A DNA stretch of 64,000 bases from Archivesica marissinica (lineage: Eukaryota > Mollusca > Bivalvia > Venerida > Vesicomyidae): contig CM026386.1 in assembly GCA_014843695.1 (NCBI GenBank), positions 82,132,129-82,196,128 on the forward strand, read 5' to 3'. Both the position numbers and the translations under genes were made by a program. This document shows positions 36,430 through 47,142 of the stretch, one piece after another (within the stretch, counting starts at the first letter, position 1; each line of letters starts with the position of its first letter). Under the pieces are notes generated by a model that worked only from the letters and a program-made list of their open reading frames with translations, was not told the origin of the DNA and made no database searches.

Positions 36430-36642
36430 GACATAGATAGAGAGCGAGATAAAGATAGCCAGCGAGAGAGCGAGAGAAAGAGAGAGCGAGAGAGGGGTCG
36501 AGAGAGAGAGTAGTGGGAGAGAGAGAAAGTGAGAGGGATCGAGAGAGAGGGAGTAGAGAGAGAGAGAGGGGGGTCGAGAGAGAGGGATTAAAGAGAGAGG
36601 GGGGTCGAAAGAGAGAAGGATTAAAGAGAGAGAGAGAGAGAT
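36430..36642. repeat. GA-rich microsatellite
   Basis: Purine-only tracts of gaga with interspersed ggggtcga. Both strands show long Ser/Leu frames as a consequence. Confidence 0.95.
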
Positions 36643-38370
36643 GACTTCCATCTAGTGTACTTAGTGTCCTAAGACCGGAATGCCTTTCAGCCACATTAAC
36701 GATCAAAAGTCATTATTACATCTTATGAGATATGATACCATTGACGTCATATACTCATTAGGTACATTTCCAAAGAACTTGTTGAACTCTTTGTGGTTTT
36801 TCAATTGCATATGATGTTCGTAATTTTGAGTTCAGGTACGCCATAATAATATGAATAATATAATATTAGAGGTACAAGGTATGCTAAAATTAAATTTTAT
36901 TTTTTTCAATGTTAGCAAATATCAATTACATGTTCCTCATCATATACCAGGCATTCCCAACTTTATAAAACAAGTTCACAAACGCTCAGTCAAACCATGC
37001 ACATGCACGCTTGTGCAATGGAGCAGAATAACATAAGTCTAATTGTCATTCTATTCATTTTTTCTGTAAATTAGTACGTTATTATATGCATTTTACAAAA
37101 GTTATGATATTATGAAATCAAAATATGATTAATCTAACAAAATCCCCAATATTCCCTGAATTCCCACCATGGCTACTCTGAACGTATGGAGAGTTGTCAG
37201 ACGATGGTTATAAGACTCATCATGTTCGTTACGTTGAACGGTATTTACACATCTACAACACAATACAACAATTTGCATTTAATTGCAAACAGAGAGTGCA
37301 TAGCATATTTTAAAATAAAACAAACGTTCACTCGTCTGTGATTTCAACATGGCGTCGACGAAAGGAACAATTTTCGGCCATACAATGAAAATTTATATGA
37401 CATACTAATGACAGTTAGATTCCAAAAATGCAATTTAACATCGGGCATAATAATTATTATTTGCAACTGTGAAATTTAACATCAACAAATTCAGATTACT
37501 CCTCAATATTAGGTATGTCATGATATGGACAGAACAAAATCGCCATGAAGTCTCACAACTGATCTGCTACAGAAGTATTTCAAATGTGTCCAGTGTCCAC
37601 ACTGATCATAATCACACTTTGTCCAACAGGTAAATACTAACGAGACACATATACGATATGTTACTAAAACCTTCACACGTTGGAGCTGAATGAACATGCA
37701 ACATAATTAGCATAGTGGTAATTATCATAGACTATTATACTCTTTTTGAAGAAAAAATGTTAAAGGAGGGACAACATATTTGAACTGACCTGTATAATGT
37801 GCTTCATGTCAGTGTCATATGACTTGTCACGTGCCATTGCGGGGCAGAGGATGACATTTCTCATGTTATAAAAACAAACAAACATTTCTTTATATTTACC
37901 TCCGTTTAAGTTTTTTTTAGGGTACACATAAATGGGATTAATGAAAACATGAACATTTACAACTTTTGGAAATAAAGTGCGATTATTTTTACCTGCTTTT
38001 TACGCATGTTCTTTTTCAAACCTTCTATCATGTACTCTCATGCATAAAGCACCTGCTAATTACAGTCGTGACGTCATTCTTGCGCCGGAAGTAAACACAA
38101 TCTCGTGAATAATCAATGGGCCGGAACATGGTGATGTGCGATATCAGGGCGATTGACGATATATTTTGTCCGTATGACATCATTTCGTTACCCCAATTAC
38201 TGCTGTTCAACTTGAAAATATTATGTTTTAACGAAGAGTGATTTAGTAAACCTTTAATAATCCGAAGAATGGATATTTGACTCCTTATGCGCCTAATAAC
38301 AGAAACTATGTGGGTGTCTCATTATCTCTCTTTAATTTTCTTGTGAACAGATTCATAAGCACACATCAAA
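36643..38370. other. No confident feature
   Basis: On the - strand 37787-37857 reads NVILCPAMARDKSYDTDMKH with AG before it and CAG|GTCAGT after it, a possible exon. Nothing else is recognised. Confidence 0.3.
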
Positions 38371-40312
38371 CACTAAATGCGAAGGTGAGCTTAGCCGTCA
38401 ACGAGACCGGCCTACTCTCTACAACGGCACTAAATGCTGATGTGGGTCTAGACATCAACGTGACCGGCCTACTCTCTACAACGGCACTGAATGCTGATGT
38501 GGGTCTAGACATCAACGTGTCCGGCCTACTCTCTACAACGGCACTAAATGCTGATATGGGTCTAGACATCAACGTGACCGGCCTACTCTCTACAACGGCA
38601 CTGAATGCTGATGTGGGTCTAGACATCAACGTGTCCGGCCTCTACAACGGCACTAAATTCTGATGTGGGTCTAGATGTCAACGTGACCGGCCTACTCCCT
38701 ACAACGGCACTAAATGCTGATGCGGGTCTAGATTTCAACTTGACCGGCCTACTCTCTATAACGGCACTGAATGCTGATGTGGGTCTAGACATCAACGTGT
38801 CCGGCCTCTACAACGGCACTAAATTCTGATGTGGGTCTAGATGTCAACGTGACCGGCCTACTCCCTACAACGGCACTAAATGCTGATGCGGGTCTAGATT
38901 TCAACGTGACCGGCCTACTCTCTACAACGGCACTACATGCTGATGTTCGTCTAGACATCAACGTGACCGGCCTCTACAACGGCACTAAATGCTGATGTGG
39001 GTCTAGACACCAACGTGTCCGGCCTCTACACCGGCACTAAATGCTGATGTGGGTCTAGATGTCAACGTGACCGGCCTACTCCCTACAACGGCACTAAATG
39101 CTGATGCGGGTCTAGATTTCAACTTGACCGGCCTACTCTCTATAACGGCACTGAATGCTGATGTGGGTCTAGACACCAACGTGACCGGCCTACTCTCTAC
39201 AACGGCACTAAATGCTGATGTGGGTCTAGACAGCAACGTGACCGGCCTACTCGCTACAACGGCACTAAATGCTGATGTGGGTCTAGACATCAACGTGACC
39301 GGCCTACTCTCTACAACGGCACTAAATGCTGATGTTCGTCTAGATATCAACGTGACCGGCCTCTACAACGGCACTAAATGCTGATGTGGGTCTAGACATC
39401 AACGTGACCGGCCTACTCGCTACAACGGCACTAAATGCTGATGTATGGGTCTAGACATCAACGTGACCGGCCTACTCTCTCCAACGGCACTACATGCTGA
39501 TGTGGGTCTAGACATCAACGTGACCGGCCTACTCTCTACAACGGCACTAAATGCTGATGTGGGTCTAGACATCAACGTGACCGGCCTACTCGCTACAACG
39601 GCACTAAATGCTGATGTGGGTTTAGACGTCAACGTGACCGGCCTACTCCCTACAACGGCACTAAATGCTGATGTGGGTCTAGACATCAACGTGGCCGGCC
39701 TACTCTCTACAACGGCACTAAATGCTGATGTGGGTCTAGATGTCAGCGTGACCGGCCTACTCTCTATAACGGCACTGAATGCTGATGTGGGTCTAGACAC
39801 CAATGTGACCGGCCTACTCTCTACAACGGCACTAAATGCTGATGCGGGTCAGACTCAACGTGACGGCCTACTCCCTACAACGGCACTAAATGCTGATGCG
39901 GGTCTAGACGTCAACGTGACCGGCCTACTCCCTACAACGGCACTAAATGCTGATGCGGGTCTAGACGTCAACGTGACCGGCCTACTCTCTACAACGGCAC
40001 TAAATGCTGATGTGGGTCTAGACACCAACATGACCGGCCTACTCTCTACAACGGCACTAAACGCTGATGTAGGTCTAGACATCAACGTGACCGGCCTACT
40101 CGCTACAACGGCACTAAATCCTGACGTGGGTCTAGACATCAATGTGACCGGCCTACTCTCTACAACGGCACTAAATGCCGATGCGGGTCTAGACGTCAAC
40201 GTGACCGGCCTACTCTCTACAACGGCATTGAATGCTGATGCGGGTCTAGACATCAAGGAGACCGGCCTACTCTCTACAACGGCACTGAATGCTGAGTCTA
40301 GACGTCAGCATG
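38371..40312. repeat. 57-bp satellite, about 34 units
   Basis: Unit cactaaatgctgatgtgggt ctagacatcaacgtgaccgg cctactctctacaacgg. 57 bp is 19 codons, so frames of up to 311 codons appear on both strands. Several units lack 11 bp (gcctctacaacgg) and break the frame, and no start or splice context is seen. Treated as non-coding. Confidence 0.96.
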
Positions 40313-40590
40313 GCTGTCCTATCTCTACGAGTACACTATCTATCCACACCATTTCGATTTCCAATAGACTGAAGAAATAGCCAACGTCTTGGTGCGGGCC
40401 GTTGTCTAATGTTAAAACGTGTGGCCCAAACCATGTGTATCTTCATGCTATGTATTGTATCTTTACGTGTATGACATATGTACTATTGATTTGCAATACA
40501 ATATGGCTAAATAAGAAATATCCAAATGATGTAATAGTTCGCAATGCTATAACAGTGTTCAGCTTGCATCATCTTCTGTTGTAACAAACC

Positions 40591-40740
40591 CGTGCACGTA
40601 AAAGAACCAGAGGTGACTCTGGAATGGGTCTCTGTCTGTATCATGCACTGTCCTCCAAAATCTAAAATGACTAATATCTTCAGGAGGCGTTGCTCATATG
40701 GGCAACCGGTAGCGACGATAAATAAACGTAAAACACACAC
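40591..40740 (+). mobile_element. SINE family 2, 5'-truncated copy
   Basis: cgtgcacgtaaaagaaccag through caaccggtagcgacgataaa; no head and no clear duplication. Confidence 0.85.
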
Positions 40741-40773
40741 ATGGTGTCCTCATTAAATGTTAATGCTTAATTT

Positions 40774-41301
40774 ATGATATATCGTCAAAAACTAGAAATT
40801 CATAATGCATGCTCAGTCACATGTTTGGAAATACTTAAAATGTACTTAACATATTCGGGTACACCATCAAATCTGAATAACCACTTGAAAAACAAACACC
40901 CTTCAACGGAAAGCAGTTCATATGACTCTAAAAAGCAAGTGCCAATGACTTCATTTGTGAAAACTCCCAGGAAATGTACCGCTAGTAAGAGCGAGCGTAT
41001 TACTCAGGCAATAGCGGATATGATTGTTAGTGATTACTTGCCTCTAAGTTTCGTTGAAGGAGATGGATTTCGTCACCTAATGGAACTTGTTGCTCCGGAA
41101 ATTAAAGTGCCATGTCGGAATACTATTCGTGCTCGCATTGTGAAACGGTCGACAACGAGAAGTCAGTCCCATCCGAAGGCATCTTCTCCGCAACTGGTCT
41201 ACTTATCAACAGGCTAAGGAACAGATTATCCACTTCTCTTGTTGACAACATTATTATTTTGAACAAGAACAAAGTTCAAAAAGGTTGTCCCATTGAGTTT
41301 T
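40774..41301 (+). pseudogene. Internally deleted hAT transposase (ZBED-like)
   Basis: The first frame (40774-41217) has a BED-finger C-terminal part (LTYSGTPSNLNNHLKNKHP) and then ITQAIADMIVSDYLPLSFVE and a PEIKVPCRNTIRARI segment, the N-terminal hAT region. From about 41140 another frame reads SVPSEGIFSATGLLINRLRN and SLVDNIIILNKNK, the hAT C-terminal dimerisation domain. The catalytic middle (normally several hundred residues) is missing, so the two ends are joined by a deletion and frameshift. Confidence 0.8.
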
Positions 41302-41639
41302 AATGTGCACGCATGGTGAGATCGTACGGTACTACCCGTTGACATTTATGGACATATATAGTGTATGTGTGAAATTTAGTACACATTGAAATGTTTCCAA
41401 GTAATTGAATTTGAATTAAGTTTAGCATGTTCTTATATAGAATTCTTCATTTATTATATATAGTAACATAGGTATTAATTTGGTGTAGTAACTTAAATCT
41501 CATCGGGAATGGTACTTTGTACAGTGGACGATAATAATAACTGATTGAGTCGTCGCCAAATGTACAGGAAGAAGATATGACGTAGGGCATAAAACAGAAA
41601 GTAAAATTGTGAAAATGTATGTGTTTGGGATATTTTGAG

Positions 41640-41707
41640 TTTTTCACAGAATTAAACCGAAGATTCAAATATTCGAATACCGAAATCGCTATTCGTTGCC
41701 ATCCCTA
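41640..41707. mobile_element. Right end of the hAT element
   Basis: attcaaatattcgaatacc ... attcgttgccatcccta is the typical AT-rich subterminal repeat and terminus (complement TAGGGATGGCAACGAATA) of BED-type hAT elements. The left end was not found; a truncated SINE lies where it would be. Confidence 0.6.
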
Positions 41708-41862
41708 AAAAATATACAATGTATTGTAAAACACTATGAAATCAGAAAAGATTGATGGTCAGCATCAAAGTCCCCGAGTATGTTTCCACATTATGTAGTC
41801 CCAATAACTAAAAATGCATTTTCATGACAGGCCGTGTATAGTGGTTGTGGTTTTTGAGAAAG

Positions 41863-42513
41863 TATGTGACATGAGAAGACTTCAGACTAGTTGATGCGTA
41901 GAAAATATGTGACATGAGAAGACTTCAGACCAGTTGATGCGTAGAAAAGATGTGACATGAGAAGACTTCAGACCAGTTGATGCGTAGAAAAGATGTGACA
42001 TGAGAAGACTTCAGACTAGTTGATGCGTAGAAAATATGTGACATGAGAAGACTTCAGACCAGTTGATGCGTAGAAAAGATGTGACATGAGAAGACTTCAG
42101 ACCAGTTGATGCGTAGAAAAGATGTGACATGAGAAGACTTCAGACTAGTTGATGCGTAGAAAATATGTGACATGAGAAGACTTCAGACCAGTTGATGCGT
42201 AGAAAAGATGTGACATGAGAAGACTTCAGACCAGTTGATGCGTAGAAAAGATGTGACATGAGAAGACTTCAGACTAGTTGATGCGTAGAAAATATGTGAC
42301 ATGAGAAGACTTCAGACCAGTTGATGCGTAGAAAAGATGTGACATGAGAAGACTTCAGACCAGTTGATGCGTAGAAAAGATGTGACTTGAGAAGACTTCA
42401 GACCAGTTGATGCGTAGAAAAGATGTGACTTGAGAAGACTTCAGACCAGTTGATGCGTAGAAATGATGTGACATGAGAAGACTTCAGACTAGTTGATGCG
42501 TAGAAAAGATGTG
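41863..42513. repeat. 43-bp satellite organised as 129-bp trimers
   Basis: Unit gatgtgacatgagaagactt cagaccagttgatgcgtaga aaa, 15 copies. Sequence types cycle in threes (tatgtg+gacc, gatgtg+gacc, gatgtg+gact) four times. The last units (gacttg) depart from the cycle. Confidence 0.96.
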
Positions 42514-43257
42514 GTATAATAATTCAGGCCATTGCAAACTGAAGGTTCGTATACTGTATTTTTTGGCGGAGGAATAATTTTTTCTGTATGACATATTTAC
42601 TATTGATTTGCAATACAATATGATTAAACAAGTCTGCAGTTTCTAGTAGACAATATTATATACATATATAGCTAGCTTTTAGCGTTAGTAAGCAGCCACA
42701 GACAGGAGAGTAACGCTGACCAATGACATGCTTACACAGACTGGTCCATCATTTAATCGTTTGGAAATGAAATTATGACGTTGGTCTATAAATCTAACTC
42801 TCTATATTTGGAATATTAGAGTACAAAAAACCACGACAGCACCCTAGGGAACAGTGTCTGTAGGAATAGCGATTGTTTGTGTCAATATTTATCTTTCGTC
42901 ATAGTGTTTTGCTACTTTCTCATATTTAGTCATTGGTAATTAAACGTTATATTGACATTAAATATGTATGGTGCGTCATCTAATGGTGTGTTATCCTTCT
43001 GTAATCCATATAGTGTAGGTGTTTAAATATGACGTACGAGCCATTGACATTTGTTGCATTTTCATATATTGTTGGTGTTTTATATATGACGTACGATGAA
43101 TTGATATGCAATAAAATAGGATTAAGCCAACATAAATTGACATGAGCGTACACAGTTAGTATACTTGAGTAGGCCTAGCAAGATAGGCCACTCCAATGTC
43201 GTAAATGACACGCACGCACCTCTTTCTACCGGAGATCGCATGTTCCTGCGGCCAGCC
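42514..43257. other. No assignable feature
   Basis: A short duplicated block (tatgacgtacga within ~65 bp) occurs at 43010-43100. No gene is seen. Confidence 0.45.
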
Positions 43258-43270
43258 AATTGCTGTTGTT

Positions 43271-43514
43271 AGGCTGTCCGATTAGCGCAGTGGTTAGCGC
43301 GCTCGCTTCTCACCAATGCAACCCGAGTTCGATCCTCGGACCGGGAAGTATGTGAGATGGTATGATGGTCGCCAGATTGGACAAGTGGGTTTTCTCCGGG
43401 TACTCCGGTTTCCTCCCACACGAATGACCACATATACGCTTTCATCCGCACCAACGAGAGTGATTAATATAAGTTGTTAAAACTTGTTGTAAAATAAATA
43501 AAGTTTAAAAAACA
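43271..43514 (+). mobile_element. SINE family 3, intact copy c with target duplication
   Basis: Complete head (gtccgattagcgcagtggtt agcgcg), B box, V-like core and tail, 244 bp. Repeats aattgctgttgtt (43258-43270) and aattgccgttgtt (43515-43527) flank it. Confidence 0.92.
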
Positions 43515-43723
43515 AATTGCCGTTGTTCATCAATGGCACATGTCGCATACTATATTACGGTAAGCTACATGTAGCTGGATCCCTATCTAGATATCTGTTG
43601 ATTACCGTCACAATGGGAAAGCCAAGACCTATACGGAAATGTTACGGTATTGGTCGAAATATTACGTATCATATATCCAACAAGCAAGTGTTATACAGTC
43701 TGCAAACACGTTCGTTTCGCTAC

Positions 43724-44026
43724 TTCGATCGAGTGTTCAGTCTGGGGGTGAATAACTCCGCGTATGTTTAACAAGTTTGCCAGGCTTCTTCGATTGAGTG
43801 TTCAGTCTGGGGGTGAATAACTCCGCGTATGCTTAACAAGTTTGCCAGGCTACTTTGAGTGAGTGTTCAGTCTGGGGTTGAATATCTCCGCGTATGTTTA
43901 ACAAGTTTGCCAGGCTTCTTCGATTGAGTGTTCAGTCTGTGGTGAATAACTCCGCGTATGTTTAACAAGTTTGCCAGGCTACTTCGATTGAGTGTTCAGT
44001 CTGAGGGTGAATAACTCCGCGTATGT
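43724..44026. repeat. 65-bp minisatellite, about 4.7 units
   Basis: Unit ttcgattgagtgttcagtct gggggtgaataactccgcgt atgtttaacaagtttgccag gctac. Confidence 0.94.
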
Positions 44027-44166
44027 GCCAGTACAAGAAACGTCTAGACAGAAACAATTCATAACGTAATTTCTTTCTCCCCATTAAGTGCATTATGCGA
44101 TGTGATAAAAGAGAAAATAGAAGTATGTATGTGGCTTCGGAAATAATTTCCTTGAATAGTCTTTAA

Positions 44167-44397
44167 CCCATTCAACACCACAGACCTCTAAATAGGCTTA
44201 CAAAAAAGTGTAGATCCAGATGAGCCGGCTCGTAACGAGCCGTCTCATCAGGATCTGCACTTTTTGTCAGTAATATTACTATTTTTAGACAATACTACCC
44301 ATTTTGATAAATGAACTGGTTCAAATTTAATTTTCTTAATTTATTGGTCTAAAAATATCATGCACCAGTCCATGTCAGTTACTTGGTGTTGAATGGG
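44167..44397. mobile_element. piggyBac-like MITE with internal palindrome
   Basis: TTAA at 44163-44166 and 44398-44401 flank inverted termini CCCATTCAACACCA and TGGTGTTGAATGGG. CCC-initial termini and TTAA targets are the piggyBac signature. Inside, aaaaagtgtagatccagatg agccggctcgt pairs with its complement (about 44202-44265) as a strong hairpin. 231 bp, no coding capacity. Confidence 0.78.
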
Positions 44398-44401
44398 TTA
44401 A

Positions 44402-44758
44402 TGACACAATGTAATTATAAGTGCATATTTTCGTACTGTTCTATCACAACTCAAGCTTTGTTACAAAAACTAACAGTTTATAAACTAACCCTTTGTAACT
44501 TATCCCCCCCCATCCTAACTGTGCTGTTGCAACTATTCCTGTGCTATGTACCATTTTTGAATACATTATTGTACCAACTAAATCTTTGTTGCTAGCAGCT
44601 CCATTGCTTACCGCCCTTGTATTAAGGTGACTTCCGATTATCCCCCTGCGATACTCTTCCTATCGGATTAGTGATTAAATGCGACCTGACCGGCATCAAC
44701 TGCGGCCCTGTTTTCTGTTCTTTTAGCGGGGAACCGTCCCATAGTCTGATGCGTATTA
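44402..44758. other. No assignable feature
   Basis: Nothing recognised. Confidence 0.4.
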
Positions 44759-44768
44759 GTGTTATGCG

Positions 44769-45060
44769 TGTGTGTTTTACGTTTATTTATCGTCGCTACC
44801 GGTCGTCCATATGAGCGACGCCTCCTGAAGAGATTAGTCATTTTAGATTTTTGGAGGATAGTGCATGATACAGACAGAGACCCATTCCAGAATCTCATCT
44901 GGTTCTTTTACGTGCACGGTGTACAGCATCGACACGAGACCTCGGTTTAAAGTCCCATCTGAAAGACTGTTACTTTTATTAGGGTCAGACGGGGGTCGAA
45001 CCTGCGATCCCTGGATTACCAGTCCAGCGTGTTACCACTAGACTACATATCCTTCTGTTG
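44769..45060 (-). mobile_element. SINE family 2, full-length copy with target duplication
   Basis: - strand copy from the Thr-like head (gtagtctagtggtaacacgc) to the gacgataaataaacgtaaaa tail. Perfect 10-bp repeats GTGTTATGCG lie at 44759-44768 and 45061-45070. Confidence 0.92.
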
Positions 45061-45104
45061 GTGTTATGCGATTAATCAGAGCGTACATAGACAAACATGA
45101 TGCT

Positions 45105-45330
45105 TATACAATACAATACAATAGGTTTATTTAAAAACAGACAATGACACGGAACTTTACAAAAGAGCACAATCACAAGTTCAAATATATGTGTAAAATA
45201 TGCGTTAGTTTCATGCTTATTTGCAAAATATATAAATTTGGAAAGACCAATGTGATTTGTTTGGATTTGCATGACAAAAGATTAATAAATTTCTGTCTGT
45301 ACAGTCAGCCAAGTATGGTAGTATCTGTCA
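45105..45330 (-). mobile_element. Probable retroelement 3' end with (TATTG)n tail
   Basis: aatacaatacaataggttta tttaaaaacagac reads on the - strand as a 3' UTR ending AAATAAACC and a TATTG repeat. No coding remains. Confidence 0.4.
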
Positions 45331-45485
45331 ATGAATTTCGATCTTAGGTTTGAGTAATGTGGGCAAATTAATATGAAGTGATACTCATTTTTCAAGATTC
45401 TAGAATTACAATAAATACATAATCTTTCGTTTCATGGTAGGTGTATGTAACGACCACGGCATCTCGCATATACATATGCATATCG

Positions 45486-45650
45486 TGACGTCCGTGGTCC
45501 AGTGGTAGAGCGTCGGATTTAGAATCGAATGGTCCCGGGTTCGATACTCGATCAGGCCACGTATGTAGTGTCATTGAGCAAGGCACCTCACACACATTGC
45601 TTAGTACTGGTTAACCACTTAGGTCAGCAAAGTATGCCCAGGAAAACATG
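45486..45650 (+). mobile_element. SINE family 5 (tRNA-like)
   Basis: gtccgtggtccagtggtaga gcg (A box) and gtcccgggttcgatactcga (B box), followed by ttgagcaaggcacctcacac and ttaaccacttaggtcagcaa. A genuine tRNA is unlikely: acceptor arms do not pair and a SINE-like body follows. Only one copy in the window. Confidence 0.65.
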
Positions 45651-45712
45651 GCTAGGTCCCCGCAAGGGGTTTGCCATTAATGGAACATATATATATTTAT
45701 ATTATTTTTTCT

Positions 45713-45890
45713 TCGGGTGTTACGCCTGCATCAGCACCATTTTGGGCTATATCGCCGGCGGGCAGTTTCCTGGGCAGGCTCCAGCGGTTAACCAGTACTT
45801 GGGTACACCAACCTCCGTAGGAAACTGCCAACTTTTTCATATAAATGAGAACGGCCTTAGCGGGGCTCGAACCCATTGACCATCAGTGAT
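45713..45890 (-). mobile_element. SINE family 1, copy c (head shortened)
   Basis: Body and B box (gggttcgagccccgctaagg on the - strand) are present and the A-box end is missing. Weak flanking gaacata repeats. Confidence 0.82.
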
Positions 45891-46100
45891 AGAACATACA
45901 TAAATGAAAGGAATGCGTTTGGTGTTACGGATGTGACAAATGTGGGTACCATGATTGTCATGTGAAACAATATGTTCATAAGCGTCGGAGGGGATATGTA
46001 GGTTATTCAAATTGGAAGTACGTTTATTTGTATTTAACTGTTAATGTAGCATTGATTAGTATTCTCACAAGTACATGCATAATTATAATTGTTGATAGTT

Positions 46101-46331
46101 TATAAAAATTTATTTTAGCTCGATTGCGAAACAAGTTATTTCAACTTATATTAATCACTCTCGAGACCTCATTCCTGATGGAATCCATCGCCACGAAGGA
46201 GAGAGAAGAGGCAACGTGGAATTTAAATGCCTTGCCTAAGGGCACAATCGTAACGGTTCCAGTGGGGCTCGAACTCCGGACCTTTCGCACTTGAAGCGAA
46301 CGCGCATCCACTGCGCTATCACGACTTCCAC
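46101..46331 (-). mobile_element. SINE family 4, copy a
   Basis: - strand: ggaagtcgtgatagcgcagt ggatgcgcgttcgcttcaag, then ggagttcgagccccactgg, tgtgcccttaggcaaggcat, and the tail aatataagttgaaataactt gtttcgcaatcgagctaaaa. ataattgttg occurs on both sides (46085, 46345). Confidence 0.87.
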
Positions 46332-46354
46332 AATATTTACACACATAATTGTTG

Positions 46355-46702
46355 TTGATCAAGTTGTATAGAATAAACAGTAAGCAACGTTCAATATACT
46401 TACCTTGTTTCCCAGAATAAACAAGTAGACATGCACATGTATATTTGCATAAATACTAACATTTTAATAAGTAATTTGTAATTTTAAAGTTTATCCTCTC
46501 TAAAAACAATATATATCTATTCTAATTCTATTCTAAAAATTCTACTCAATACATGTATTATTTGCTTGTATGACATTTGATCACGTATAAATAGTATGTA
46601 TACTATGTATGTAATTATGACTATGTACTATATCAATACGTCTAAATAAATAAACAAACATAACATATGTGCAGGACAACATATCTTTTGTACAGACGAA
46701 GG
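46355..46702. other. No assignable feature
   Basis: AT-rich spacer. Confidence 0.4.
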
Positions 46703-47061
46703 GTAACATCTCTAGTCGTCAGGACGTCCTTCTGCCAGGTGACGTATCTAGTCGTGATGACGTCCTTATGTCAGGTGACGTATCTAGTCGTCAGGACGTC
46801 CTTCTGTCAGGTGACGTATCTAGTCGTCAGGACGTCCTTCTGTCAGGTGACGTATCTAGTAGTCAGGACGTCTTTCTGTCAGGTAACATCTCTAGTCGTC
46901 AGGACGTCCTTCTGTCAGGTGACGTATCTAGTCGTCAGGACGTCCTTCTGTCAGGTGACGTATCTAGTCGTCAGGACGTCCTTCTGTCAGGTGACGTATC
47001 TAGTCGTCAGGACGTCCTTCTGTCAGGTGACGTATCTAGTCGTGATGACGTCCTTATGTCA
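46703..47061. repeat. 36-bp minisatellite, ten units
   Basis: Unit gacgtatctagtcgtcagga cgtccttctgtcaggt; rich in gacgt palindromes. Open frames (12 codons per unit) are a length effect. Confidence 0.95.
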
Positions 47062-47142
47062 ACAATTAGTGCGCTTGCATTCCATTTCTCGTACACTATT
47101 TATGATGTTCACAACCCTCTTGCAAATATGCTTAGAAAAGCG

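Noticed and set aside
38277..40380. 57-bp repeat as a repetitive secreted or structural protein
   Set aside because: Short units break the frame repeatedly, both strands are equally open, and there is no signal peptide or splice context.
45486..45560. True tRNA gene
   Set aside because: A and B boxes are good but the acceptor stem does not pair and a SINE body follows.
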